From Halostella pelagica (GTDB taxonomy: Archaea; Halobacteriota; Halobacteria; Halobacteriales; Natronoarchaeaceae), in the NCBI GenBank assembly GCA_005954745.1, contig CP040678.1, positions 2,914,001 to 2,978,000 on the forward strand: a stretch of 64,000 nucleotides of DNA, given 5' to 3'. Numbering within the stretch: the stretch's first letter is position 1; every line of letters starts with the position of its first letter. Positions 24,400-32,799 of the stretch are shown piece after piece. A model generated the notes under the pieces. That model did no database searches. It was not told where the DNA came from and saw nothing but the letters and a program-made list of their open reading frames with translations. A program made the translations under genes and the position numbers.

Positions 24400-25617
24400 A
24401 TGACCATTTCAGTGTCCGACATACGGGAAGCGCGCGATAGATTCGACGACGAGGCGGTCGTTCGGGAAACGCCGATCGAGACGAGCCGATCGCTCGAAGC
24501 GGAGACCGGAGCGACGGTCCGACTCAAGATGGAACACCTGCAGCGGACGGGGTCGTTCAAGACCCGAGGGGCGTACAACAAGTTACAGCAAGTCAAATCC
24601 TCGTCGAACGACGCGACCAGAGCGGTCGCGGCGAGCGCGGGAAACCACGCGCAAGGGGTCGCGCTCGCCGCCTCGAAGACCGGGCTCGAATCGACTATCG
24701 TCATGCCGAAGAACGCGCCGCAGACGAAAATCGACGCGACGGCGGGCTACGGCGCGGACGTGGAACTGCACGGGCACAACTTCCGCGAGGCGATGGCACA
24801 CGCGAAATCGATCGTCGACGACGACAGCGTTTTCGTCCACGCGTACGACGATCCGGAGATCACCGCCGGACAGGGAACGTTAGGGCTCGAAGTCGCCTCG
24901 CAGGTCCCCGACGCGGACACGGTGATCGTCCCGATCGGCGGCGGCGGACTCATCGGCGGCGTCGCAGCGGCGCTCGCCGAGACCTCGCCCGATACCCGGG
25001 TCGTCGGCGTGCAGGCAGAGGACGCTGCAACCGTCCCCCGGAGTCTAGAGAAAGGGGAACCGCACACGATAGATTCGGTGCAGACGATCGCCGACGGGAT
25101 CGCGACCGGCGGGATCTCAGAACTCACTCACGGGCTGATAGAGGAGTACGTGGACGAGGTCATCACGGTTTCGGACACCGAGATCGCCGAGAGCGTCCTG
25201 TTCATGCTGGAACGAACCAAACAGATGGTAGAGGGCGCGGGCGCGACCTCGGTCGCGGCGATGCGAAGCGACCGACTCGACGTCAGCGACGAGGTCGTCG
25301 TCCCGGTCCTGTCCGGCGGCAACCTGAGCATGACTGACCTGCGGACGGTGCTTACACACGGACTCACCCACCGCGGGCAGGTCGTTCGACTGCGGGTTCA
25401 CATCGTCGACCAGCCGGGCGAGATGAACCGCGTTTCGGAGATCATCGCCGACTGCGGCGCGAACATCTACGAGGTGAACCACGAGCGGTCGGTCGAGGAA
25501 CTCGACGTCGGCAACGCGTACCTGCAGTTCCGTATCGAGACGAGCGGGACGGACCAGACGGACCGCATCGTCGAAGCTATCCGCGACGCCGGCTACTCCG
25601 TCACTCGGGTCAGTTGA
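24400..25617 (+). CDS. ilvA: threonine ammonia-lyase with ACT domain
   Basis: This PLP enzyme deaminates threonine to 2-oxobutyrate, the first step of isoleucine synthesis. Its 405 residues hold the lyase domain with Schiff-base Lys54 in GSFKTRGAYNK, the serine-loop SAGNHAQGVAL, and the glycine loop PIGGGGLIGG. From about residue 328 follows an ACT domain (VVRLRVHIVDQPGEMNRVSE) for feedback by an amino acid. Length fits the ACT-containing biosynthetic/catabolic hybrid type. Promoter region: inverted repeat adjoining the TATA box at 24328-24351. Confidence 0.95.
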   Translation: MTISVSDIREARDRFDDEAVVRETPIETSRSLEAETGATVRLKMEHLQRTGSFKTRGAYNKLQQVKSSSNDATRAVAASAGNHAQGVALAASKTGLESTIVMPKNAPQTKIDATAGYGADVELHGHNFREAMAHAKSIVDDDSVFVHAYDDPEITAGQGTLGLEVASQVPDADTVIVPIGGGGLIGGVAAALAETSPDTRVVGVQAEDAATVPRSLEKGEPHTIDSVQTIADGIATGGISELTHGLIEEYVDEVITVSDTEIAESVLFMLERTKQMVEGAGATSVAAMRSDRLDVSDEVVVPVLSGGNLSMTDLRTVLTHGLTHRGQVVRLRVHIVDQPGEMNRVSEIIADCGANIYEVNHERSVEELDVGNAYLQFRIETSGTDQTDRIVEAIRDAGYSVTRVS

Positions 25618-25819
25618 GGCGGGAGGTTATCCTTCTCTCGGAAGCAGAGCTCCGGCCGACGCCGAAACGAGCGGACGAGCGAACGACGCGCCCATGCCGC
25701 CTCATCCCGGAACGTCCCCACGAAACGACTTACAACAGCCCCTATGAAACGGGGACCCCGACAGTCCACTTTCACCGTGGTGGCCGAGACTTTTTGTCGG
25801 GCCGAGCGAAAGAACGGAT

Positions 25820-28039
25820 GTGCCAGAGACGAACGGGTACATGCGGTTCTTCCCGTACGACGAGCCGTACGGCGCACAGCAGGAGGCGATGGACCGCATC
25901 TACAACGGGCTATCGCGCCAGCAGGACGTCCTCTTCGAGGGGGCCTGTGGCACCGGCAAGACGCTGTCGGCGCTCGTCCCGGCGCTGGAGTACGCCCGCG
26001 AGGAGGACAAGACGGTCGTCATCACGACGAACGTCCACCAGCAGATGCGTCAGTTCGTTACCGAGGCGCGCCAGATCACCCGTCAAGAGCCCATTCAGGC
26101 CGTCGTGTTCAAGGGGAAATCGTCGATGTGTCACATCGACGTCGGCTTCGAGGAGTGTCAGGTGCTCCGGGACAACACCTACGAACTCGTCGACGCCGAA
26201 CGCGACATAGAGCAACTGGAGCGCCGCCAGGAGGAACTACTCGAAGAGAGCCAGGAGGGCGACGAACGCGCGACCGAGGCGCGCTCCGCGGTGATGGACG
26301 AACTCGAAAGCGTCGAGGCAGAGGTCGAGGACCTAGAGGAGCAAAACACCTGCGAGCACTACTACAACAACCTCACGCGGGACGACGACGAGTTCTACGG
26401 GTGGCTGTTCGAGGACGTGCGCACCCCCGAGGAGATCTACGAGTACGCCCACGATCGGACGCTCTGCGGCTACGAACTCCTCAAGGACGGCATCGAGGGC
26501 GTCGATCTGGTCGTCTGTAACTACCACCACCTGCTCGACCCGGCCATCCGCGAGCAGTTCTTCCGGTGGCTGGACCGTGACCCGGAGGACGTGATCACCG
26601 TCTTCGACGAGGCGCACAATATCGAAGGGGCCGCGCGCGACCACGCGACGCGCACGCTCACGGAGAACACCCTCGATCAGGCGCTCGACGAACTCGACGA
26701 CTGCGACGACGCACGAGCGCCGGGCGCGGAAAACGTCATCCGGGCGTTCCGGGACGCGCTCGTCGAGACGTACGAGGACTCGTTCGGCTTCGGCAGCGAG
26801 GGGCGAAGCGCCTCGGGCAACGCGAGCGGGCAGGGCCCGCGAGCGCGGGAGCGCGTCGGTGAGGACTGGGAAGACGTCCCCGTCGCCAACGACGAGGGGC
26901 GCGACGATCTCACGCGGGCGTTCCTCCAGCAGTACACCGGCCCGGGCATCGACTCGGACCTGGAGGCCGCCGCGAACCTCGGCCTCGAACTCGACGAGGA
27001 GTACGAGGAGGCATACAAGCGCGGCGAGACGACCACGCGCACTGAGTGCCAGACGCTACAGGCGGCCTCGTTCGTCTCCTCGTGGATCGACGAGGGGACC
27101 GAACTCGGCCAGTTCCCCGTGGTCTCGGTCCGCCGCGACTCGGGGACGGAGGAGGTGTACGGTCGCGCGGAACTGTACACCTGCATCCCGCGGGAGGTGA
27201 CGGGGCAGTTGTTCGACGAGGTGTACGCGAGCGTCCTGATGAGCGCCACGCTTCGCCCGTTCGACGTGAGCGAGGACGTGCTGGGGCTGGAGAGCCCCGT
27301 GAGCCTGGCCTACGGCCTCCAGTTCCCCGAGGAGAACCGCCGGACGTTCGCCGCCGGGACGCCCGCGCTGTTCGCCAGCGAGCGGGACGACCCCGAGACG
27401 CAAGCCACCATCGCGAGCACGCTGTCCGACGCGGTCCGCTTTACGCCGGGCAACACGCTCGCCTTCTTTCCGAGTTACGCCGAGGCCGAGCGGTACGAGG
27501 AGTTACTCGACGTGGACGCGACGGTGCTCCGGGACCGGCCGGGCGACTCCGTAGAGGACCTCAGGAAGCGGTTCACCGACAGCGACGACGCCGTTTTGCT
27601 GACCTCGCTGTGGGGGACGCTCGCCGAGGGCGTGAGCTTCGACGGGGACGACGCACGGACCGTCGCGGTCGTCGGTGTCCCCTACCCGCGCCTCGACGAC
27701 CGCGCGAAGGCAGTCCAGGACGCCTACGGCGCGGCATTCGCCGACCGCGGCGAGAACGCGGGCTGGGAGTACGCCGTCGAGATTCCGACCATCCGAAAGA
27801 CGCGTCAGGCCATCGGCCGAGTCATCCGCTCGCCCGATGACTTCGGCGTCCGCGTGTTGCTCGACAAGCGCTACACCGCCGCTGCGGAGGGGGAAATGGG
27901 CAAGTACAGCGTCCACGGAACGTTCCCGAAGGGGGAGCGCGAGGAGATGGTCGACGTCACCGCCGAGAAACTAAAATTCGCGATGCTGAACTTCTATCAG
28001 GGGCAGGACGCGTACGAGGGCGGGCCGCCGTCTCCGTGA
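25820..28039 (+). CDS. XPD/Rad3-family ATP-dependent DNA helicase
   Basis: The 739-residue superfamily 2 helicase has Walker A GACGTGKT at residues 41-48, DEAH at 263-266, and C-terminal motifs V and VI (SLWGTLAEGVSFDG; QAIGRVIRSPDDFG). Cys104, Cys113, Cys178 and Cys216 are candidates for the 4Fe-4S ligands. An unusual acidic coiled coil (about residues 123-176, with EQLERRQEELLEE) sits inside that domain. It probably acts in nucleotide excision repair. A hydrophilic insert at about residues 326-346 is made of hairpin DNA (repeat entry at 26797-26841). The GTG at 25820 is the first start; ATG at 25841 is an alternative. Confidence 0.9.
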   Translation: MPETNGYMRFFPYDEPYGAQQEAMDRIYNGLSRQQDVLFEGACGTGKTLSALVPALEYAREEDKTVVITTNVHQQMRQFVTEARQITRQEPIQAVVFKGKSSMCHIDVGFEECQVLRDNTYELVDAERDIEQLERRQEELLEESQEGDERATEARSAVMDELESVEAEVEDLEEQNTCEHYYNNLTRDDDEFYGWLFEDVRTPEEIYEYAHDRTLCGYELLKDGIEGVDLVVCNYHHLLDPAIREQFFRWLDRDPEDVITVFDEAHNIEGAARDHATRTLTENTLDQALDELDDCDDARAPGAENVIRAFRDALVETYEDSFGFGSEGRSASGNASGQGPRARERVGEDWEDVPVANDEGRDDLTRAFLQQYTGPGIDSDLEAAANLGLELDEEYEEAYKRGETTTRTECQTLQAASFVSSWIDEGTELGQFPVVSVRRDSGTEEVYGRAELYTCIPREVTGQLFDEVYASVLMSATLRPFDVSEDVLGLESPVSLAYGLQFPEENRRTFAAGTPALFASERDDPETQATIASTLSDAVRFTPGNTLAFFPSYAEAERYEELLDVDATVLRDRPGDSVEDLRKRFTDSDDAVLLTSLWGTLAEGVSFDGDDARTVAVVGVPYPRLDDRAKAVQDAYGAAFADRGENAGWEYAVEIPTIRKTRQAIGRVIRSPDDFGVRVLLDKRYTAAAEGEMGKYSVHGTFPKGEREEMVDVTAEKLKFAMLNFYQGQDAYEGGPPSP
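26797..26841 (+). repeat. hairpin-coding in-frame insert in the XPD gene
   Basis: First hairpin: CGAGGGGC (26797-26804), loop GAA, GCGCCTCG (26808-26815), seven of eight positions paired. Second: GCGGGC (26826-26831), loop AGG, GCCCGC (26835-26840), perfect. They encode the Ser/Gly/Ala-rich patch SEGRSASGNASGQGPRARER. The 18-mer at 26824-26841 differs at only two positions from 39566-39583 in lysK. Confidence 0.6.
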
Positions 28040-28062
28040 TCGGTTGGTGGCCAGCGCGAGAG

Positions 28063-28084
28063 CGCGACGCTCCGACGCGTCGCG
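28063..28084. terminator. hairpin between convergent genes
   Basis: Arms CGCGACGC (28063-28070) and GCGTCGCG (28077-28084) enclose a six-base loop in the 74 bases between the ends of the helicase and 2H phosphoesterase genes. A short A-run follows at 28105. It could serve as a two-way terminator or stabiliser of transcript ends. Confidence 0.4.
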
Positions 28085-28113
28085 TGCGAGCGGCCGGAAG
28101 CGAAAAAAGGTCG

Positions 28114-28611
28114 CTACGGAAGACTGACCGTACTCACGGACTCACCGTACGTTCCGTCCCAGAACTGTAGTTCGGAGACGGTCCATGTCACGGGCTCTAT
28201 CTCGCGTTCCGCGAGGCGTCGAGCGTCCGCCTCGCTGCCGTCGCGGGCAAGCGTCACGTGCGGGGTGTAGTCGTCGCCTTCGAGCATGTCGACTGCGCCG
28301 AATCGCTCGACGAGACGGTCGTGGATCTGGCGGAGACCGGGGCTCTCGACGGTCAGATACACGACCGGAGCCGATCCCTCCGGGGGATCTGAGAAGTAGT
28401 CCACACCGGTCACTGCCACCTCGAACGCGGGGGCGTCGCCCATCGCGCGCCGGGCCTCGTGCTGTAGGGAAGCGACGTGGTCAGGGTCGCCGAAGCGTTT
28501 CACCAGCAGTGAGTGGTGTTCCCGGATGCGGTCGAACCCGACGAGGGAGGGATGCAGGTCGGACGCGATCCGGGCAACTCGCCCGGGGACCGGGGCGTTG
28601 ATGCTGAACAC
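28114..28611 (-). CDS. 2'-5' RNA ligase-like 2H phosphoesterase
   Basis: The 165-residue protein has the two HxT/S motifs of the 2H superfamily: HHSL at residues 32-35 and HVTL at 118-121. They line the active site of enzymes that open cyclic phosphates or join 2'-5' RNA ends (ThpR/CPDase). Length is typical. A role in RNA end processing is likely; the substrate is not settled for most family members. It is convergent with the helicase gene. Confidence 0.88.
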   Translation of the reverse strand: MFSINAPVPGRVARIASDLHPSLVGFDRIREHHSLLVKRFGDPDHVASLQHEARRAMGDAPAFEVAVTGVDYFSDPPEGSAPVVYLTVESPGLRQIHDRLVERFGAVDMLEGDDYTPHVTLARDGSEADARRLAEREIEPVTWTVSELQFWDGTYGESVSTVSLP

Positions 28612-28671
28612 GGCGGTGCTAGGGGGCGGCGTGGCAAGAGGATGGCGGTCGGTCTCGACACCAGTGCCGCG

Positions 28672-28866
28672 TTAGAGTCGGTCGAGCAACCAGAGCACGA
28701 TCAGCGCCAGGATGACCAGACTGACCAGCGGGCGGAGGGGACCGAGGAGAGACATGACACCGTCGACGATGAGCCCCAGAATTTCCATAACGAGCAGCAG
28801 CGCCACTAGAACGAGCACCACCTTCAGAAGCGTCTCCACCCCGAGGTCACCACGGTTGTCGAACAT
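28672..28866 (-). CDS. small membrane protein (64 residues)
   Basis: It begins MFDNRGDLGVETLLK and has two strongly hydrophobic segments (VVLVLVALLLVMEILGLIV and LVSLVILALIVLWLL) joined by MSLLGPLRP. No function is known. The ATG at 28866 follows an AT-rich run (attaaatc, 28872-28879) likely to contain its promoter. It may be read together with the 2H phosphoesterase gene 60 bases downstream. Confidence 0.7.
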   Translation of the reverse strand: MFDNRGDLGVETLLKVVLVLVALLLVMEILGLIVDGVMSLLGPLRPLVSLVILALIVLWLLDRL

Positions 28867-28967
28867 ATTTGATTAAATCAGAGCACGCGCATAAATATCC
28901 TGTGGCTTCTGCGGGGACACGACTCGGTGGTAAGACCTTTCACCCCTAGGAGCCACCGTTCGGCAGA

Positions 28968-30128
28968 ATGCGAGAGAGGACACGAGGGGCACTCGCGGTC
29001 AGTTTCGTTGCCCTGCTGATCACGGTTTCCCTCGCTTCCAGCGCCGGAGCCGCCGGTTCCGCATCGGGTGCCGTCGGGACTGTCGCGGGCGGCGCTGGCT
29101 CCGAGCACCAGTCAGCCAACCCGGACCCGGAGGTTGCCGCCGCCCAGGAGGTCGAAACCGATGAGATACGCCTGCTCGTTTCGGTCGACGAGAACGGGAC
29201 GGCGACGTGGGAGATGCAGTACTGGACGCGCCTCGACGACGATAACACGACGCAGGCGTTCGAGGACCTGCAACGGGACGTGGAGGCGAACCCCGACAAC
29301 TACACCGCGCGCTTTCGCGACCGGATAACGCGCACCGTCCGGTCGGCCGAAAACGAAACCGGTCGCGAAATGGCGGTACGCGACGTGAGAATCGGCACCG
29401 AGACGCGCTCGATCCCGCAGGAGTACGGCGTGATAACGTACACGTTCGACTGGGAGAACTTCGCCGCCGTCGACGGCGACCGGATCCTGGTCGGCGACGC
29501 GATCCGCGGGTTCTTCCTGAGCAGCGAAACCCGTCTGACTGTCGAGTGGCCCGACGGCTACGAGGTCGAGTCCATCTCGCCGGATACCGACAACAGCGGC
29601 GACACCTCGGTCGGCTGGCGCGGGACCCAGACCGACTTCACTTCCGACGAACCGAGCCTGGTTCTCGCGCCCGCGAACGGCGGCGAAGGCGGCAGTGGCG
29701 ACGGGGACGGGTCCGCCGGTTCCGGAAACGGGACCGACCCGCTGCTCGCGGCGCTCGTCGTCGTCGGTGTCGCCGCGATAGCGGGTCTGGCGTATTGGGC
29801 ACGGAGTCGCGGAAGCGGTGCGGCCGGGGCGGCAGAGACGAGCAACAGGTCGACCGAGGAGGCTGGCGCGACGGCCGGTCAGGCCAGCGGCGATGCGGAC
29901 GACGACGGTCCGCCGCCGGAACTGCTGAGCAACGAAGAGCGCGTCCTGCGGCTGCTCGAACAGCGCGACGGACGGATGAAACAGCAGGAGGTGGTCACGG
30001 CGCTCGACTGGACGGAGGCCAAAACCAGCCAGGTGGTCGGCGACCTGCGAGACGAGGGGAAAATAGAGAGCTTCCGCCTCGGCCGGGAGAACGTTCTCTC
30101 GCTCCCCGACGAAACCGACGAAATATGA
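28968..30128 (+). CDS. secreted/membrane sensor with cytoplasmic HTH (DUF7345/DUF7343-like)
   Basis: The 386-residue protein has an N-terminal signal peptide (GALAVSFVALLITVSLASSA) and an extracellular beta domain from about residue 62 (VETDEIRLLVSVDENGTATW...) that matches the DUF7345 type. A Gly/Ser linker and one membrane helix (LLAALVVVGVAAIAGLAYWA) follow. The C-terminal MarR-like winged helix (about residues 322-380, LLSNEERVLRLLEQRDGRMK and TQEVVTALDW-like residues) is the DUF7343 type. The outside domain would sense a signal and the HTH act on DNA at the membrane. The target is not visible. Confidence 0.8.
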   Translation: MRERTRGALAVSFVALLITVSLASSAGAAGSASGAVGTVAGGAGSEHQSANPDPEVAAAQEVETDEIRLLVSVDENGTATWEMQYWTRLDDDNTTQAFEDLQRDVEANPDNYTARFRDRITRTVRSAENETGREMAVRDVRIGTETRSIPQEYGVITYTFDWENFAAVDGDRILVGDAIRGFFLSSETRLTVEWPDGYEVESISPDTDNSGDTSVGWRGTQTDFTSDEPSLVLAPANGGEGGSGDGDGSAGSGNGTDPLLAALVVVGVAAIAGLAYWARSRGSGAAGAAETSNRSTEEAGATAGQASGDADDDGPPPELLSNEERVLRLLEQRDGRMKQQEVVTALDWTEAKTSQVVGDLRDEGKIESFRLGRENVLSLPDETDEI

Positions 30129-30246
30129 CCGGGCAGGGCGGTCACGCGATTCGCATCCGCACCTTCGGCAGAACCGCACGACGTAACCGGGATCGAAACC
30201 GCGTGAATTCGAATTAATCGTCGTTGATCGGGATTGAGAGCCTATC

Positions 30247-30254
30247 GTTTATAT
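30247..30254 (+). promoter_or_regulatory. TATA box that decides a start codon
   Basis: The box tttatatg overlaps the ATG at 30253, so that ATG cannot be the start of a transcript from this promoter. The next in-frame ATG at 30283 lies 29 bases downstream, the expected distance for a leaderless message. Confidence 0.55.
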
Positions 30255-30282
30255 GAGAGTAGAGCGGTACAGTAGTGATACG

Positions 30283-31263
30283 ATGCGTCGCAAGACCCTG
30301 GTTGCACTCGCCCTCCTTGTCCTCGCTCTGGTGGTAGCTCCGGCCGCCGCCACGGCCGGTGGAAGCGCTGGCACACCGGTTCAGAGCAACGAATCGAACG
30401 ATTCGGTCGCACCCGGCGAACGACTCGCCGGCGTCGTCGGCGTTCAGGCCGCCGAAATCGACGGCGAGATGGAAGAGCGGACCTTTCAGCTCCGCGTCAG
30501 CGGTGCTGGGAGCAATACCGCCCGTGCCGCAGTCGTCACCGGGCGGATAACCGACATCGAGACCCGCCTCGAAGAACTCGAAGAACGTCGCTCCGAACTC
30601 CGGAAAGCACGGGCGAACGGATCCATAACCGAAGGCGAATACCGCGCACGGATGGCCCAGATCGTCGCGGAGGCCCGGACCGTCGAGCGGATGGCGAACG
30701 CGAGCGAGAACGCCCGCACTGACGACACCATCGGCGTACTCGATCAGAACGGCGGAGACGCGGTTCAGTCGCTCCGTACCCGAGCCAAGGACCTGAGCGG
30801 CGGCGAGGCGGCCGATATGGCGCGCTCTATCGCCGGCGAGAACGCTGGCAAGCCGATAGCCGCCGACCGCGGTTTTAGCGCAACGAACGGCTCCGATAGC
30901 CGCAGTACCGACGCCGCGAACGGTTCTAACGGACGCGACGCTGACGGGACGAACGACAGTGACCCCGAAGCCATAAATGTGACCGGGAGCGTTGAAACGG
31001 CCGGCGGAGACCACGTGACGGATGCGACGAACAGTTCCGAACAACGAGTCGTTGACGCGGAAAACACCGCTGAGGAACGCGCCGACGGTGCCGCAAACGA
31101 CAGCGACCGCGGAAGCAGTGTAGACGTAAACGGCGACGCTGAGGCGGCTGGCAGCAATGGTGACGCCGCCGCCACGACTACCACCGGAGCCATCGAGAAC
31201 GTGACTCGGAGTGGGTCCACGGACGGCGAACCCTCCGAGGACGACTCGGCCGCCGAATCGTAA
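30283..31263 (+). CDS. secreted protein with coiled coil and disordered acidic tail
   Basis: The 326-residue product starts with a signal peptide (RRKTLVALALLVLALVVAPA). The N-terminal half contains a helical, coiled-coil part (ETRLEELEERRSELRKARAN then ITEGEYRARMAQIVAEARTV). From about residue 195 it becomes a long Asn/Ser/Asp/Ala-rich region with many N-x-S/T sites, without a membrane anchor at the end. Function is unknown; the layout suggests a secreted glycoprotein. The start is taken after the TATA box at 30247-30254. Confidence 0.65.
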   Translation: MRRKTLVALALLVLALVVAPAAATAGGSAGTPVQSNESNDSVAPGERLAGVVGVQAAEIDGEMEERTFQLRVSGAGSNTARAAVVTGRITDIETRLEELEERRSELRKARANGSITEGEYRARMAQIVAEARTVERMANASENARTDDTIGVLDQNGGDAVQSLRTRAKDLSGGEAADMARSIAGENAGKPIAADRGFSATNGSDSRSTDAANGSNGRDADGTNDSDPEAINVTGSVETAGGDHVTDATNSSEQRVVDAENTAEERADGAANDSDRGSSVDVNGDAEAAGSNGDAAATTTTGAIENVTRSGSTDGEPSEDDSAAES

Positions 31264-31283
31264 CTTTTGCCTCGCCGGAAGGG

Positions 31284-31290
31284 TTTAATA
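31284..31290 (+). promoter_or_regulatory. TATA box of the Arg-rich leader frame
   Basis: The box tttaata lies 27-33 bases upstream of the ATG at 31317, correct for a leaderless transcript. Confidence 0.5.
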
Positions 31291-31316
31291 GCCCAGTTCC
31301 ACTACTGACGGGTACG

Positions 31317-31418
31317 ATGGACTGGACTCGCCGCCGTTCCGCGCTCTCGGACGCCGTGAGCGCCGGGTCCGTCTCCTTCTCTCCGCGACTGCGACCGCGA
31401 CGACCGGGCCTCTTCTAG
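31317..31418 (+). CDS. possible Arg-rich leader peptide upstream of argG (33 residues)
   Basis: A short frame starting 27 bases behind a TATA-like box encodes MDWTRRRSALSDAVSAGSVS followed by FSPRLRPRRPGLF. It has seven Arg in 33 residues, three in a row near the start and four clustered at the end, immediately ahead of the arginine gene cluster. Its TAG falls inside a perfect hairpin (31406-31422), and a T-rich run ctttttatt follows at 31498-31506. The order Arg codons, hairpin, T-run is what an attenuator would show. High-GC DNA gives Arg-rich frames easily, and argG also has its own TATA box, so this is only a candidate. Confidence 0.4.
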   Translation: MDWTRRRSALSDAVSAGSVSFSPRLRPRRPGLF

Positions 31419-31422
31419 GCCC
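31406..31422 (+). terminator. hairpin at the end of the Arg-rich leader
   Basis: Arms GGGCCT (31406-31411) and AGGCCC (31417-31422) with loop CTTCT. The leader's stop codon (31416-31418) spans loop and second arm, so a ribosome finishing or stalling there would affect folding. Confidence 0.4.
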
Positions 31423-31525
31423 ATCATTACTCTCCATTCCGACCGGATTCGAACGAAGCCTTGAGAACTCTTTAGCCCGCCTACGGACGCGTCTGTGCTT
31501 TTTATTCACTATCTAAAAGGAAGGA

Positions 31526-31532
31526 TTTAATA
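31526..31532 (+). promoter_or_regulatory. TATA box of argG
   Basis: The sequence tttaata, preceded by the purine-rich aaaaggaagga, lies 28-34 bases before the argG ATG and gives a leaderless or nearly leaderless transcript. Confidence 0.6.
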
Positions 31533-31559
31533 CCCTCAAGCGGGTCTCTTCGGCTACAG

Positions 31560-32798
31560 ATGGAACGCGTGGCACTCGCCTTCTCAGGCGGATTGGACAC
31601 GACAGTATGCGTCGGACTACTCGAAGAGGAGTACGGCTACGACGAGGTCGTCGGCGTCACGGTCGACGTCGGCCAGCCCGACGAGGAGTTCGAAGAAGCG
31701 GAGGAGACCGCCGACGCGCTCGGCGTCGAACAGTACGTCGTGGACGCGCGAGAGGAGTTCGCCACGCTGTGTCTCGACTCGCTGAAAGCGAACGCGACCT
31801 ATCAGGGCTACCCGCTCGGCACCGCGCTGGCGCGCCCCGTCATCGCGAACGCGATCCTCGAGACAGCGAAGGAACACGACTGCGACGCCGTTGCCCACGG
31901 CTGTACCGGAAAGGGCAACGACCAACTGCGGTTCGAGGCCGTCTGGCGCGACTCGGAACTCGACGTCATCGCGCCCGTCCGCGAACTCGAACTCACCCGC
32001 GAGTGGGAGATGGAGTACGCCGAGGAGCGCGGCCTCCCCGTCGAGAGCGGTAACGAGGGCGACTGGTCCATCGACACGAACCTCTGGAGCCGCTCGGTCG
32101 AGGGCGCGAAACTGGAGGACCCGGGATACGTCCCGCCGGAAGAGATCTACGAGTGGACCGACGCGCCCGGAGAGGCCGGCGAGGCCGACCTCGTCGAGAT
32201 AGAGTTCGAGGACGGCGAACCCGTCGCGGTCGACGGCGAGGAGTACGGCCCCGTCGAACTCATCGAGTACCTCAACGATCTGGCGGGCGCGTACGGCGTC
32301 GGTCGCACGGACATGATGGAGGACCGCATGCTCGGCCTCAAGGTCCGCGAGAACTACGAGCACCCCGCCGCGACCGTCCTGCTGAACGCCCACGAGTCGC
32401 TCGAAGGTCTCGTGCTCACCCAGGAAGAGCGCGACTTCAAGACGCAGGTCGACCAGCAGTGGTCGAACAAGGCGTACCAGGGCCTGATCGACGCGCCGCT
32501 CGTCGGCGCGCTCGAAGGGTTCATCGACGAGACGCAGTCCCGCGTCACCGGCACGGTGACGGTCAAACTGGAAGGCGGGAGCGCCCGTCCGGTCGGTCGC
32601 GAGAGCGAGTACGCGGCCTACTCCGAGGACGCCGCCTCGTTCAACACCGAAACCGTCGAGGGCCAGAACATCACCCAGAAGGACGCCACCGGCGTCGCGA
32701 AGTATCACGGCTTCCAGGGTCGCCTGGCGAACAAGGTCATCGACGCGCAGGACAAGAAGACGCTCGCCACGGACGGGAGCGGCGACGGGGACGAGTGA
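31560..32798 (+). CDS. argG: argininosuccinate synthase
   Basis: The enzyme joins citrulline and aspartate with ATP to argininosuccinate, the next-to-last step of arginine synthesis. Its 412 residues start with the PP-loop LAFSGGLDTTVC. The family segments AHGCTGKGNDQLRFE, DTNLWSRSVEG and the C-terminal VTGTVTVKLEGGSARPV are all visible. The short acidic tail is haloarchaeal. The argH ATG follows one base after the stop, so the two are co-translated. Confidence 0.97.
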   Translation: MERVALAFSGGLDTTVCVGLLEEEYGYDEVVGVTVDVGQPDEEFEEAEETADALGVEQYVVDAREEFATLCLDSLKANATYQGYPLGTALARPVIANAILETAKEHDCDAVAHGCTGKGNDQLRFEAVWRDSELDVIAPVRELELTREWEMEYAEERGLPVESGNEGDWSIDTNLWSRSVEGAKLEDPGYVPPEEIYEWTDAPGEAGEADLVEIEFEDGEPVAVDGEEYGPVELIEYLNDLAGAYGVGRTDMMEDRMLGLKVRENYEHPAATVLLNAHESLEGLVLTQEERDFKTQVDQQWSNKAYQGLIDAPLVGALEGFIDETQSRVTGTVTVKLEGGSARPVGRESEYAAYSEDAASFNTETVEGQNITQKDATGVAKYHGFQGRLANKVIDAQDKKTLATDGSGDGDE

Positions 32799-32799
32799 G

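Noticed and set aside
31440-31500. A possible tRNA fragment (gattcgaac) on the minus strand
   Set aside because: The T-arm stems do not pair and no acceptor or D arm can be formed.
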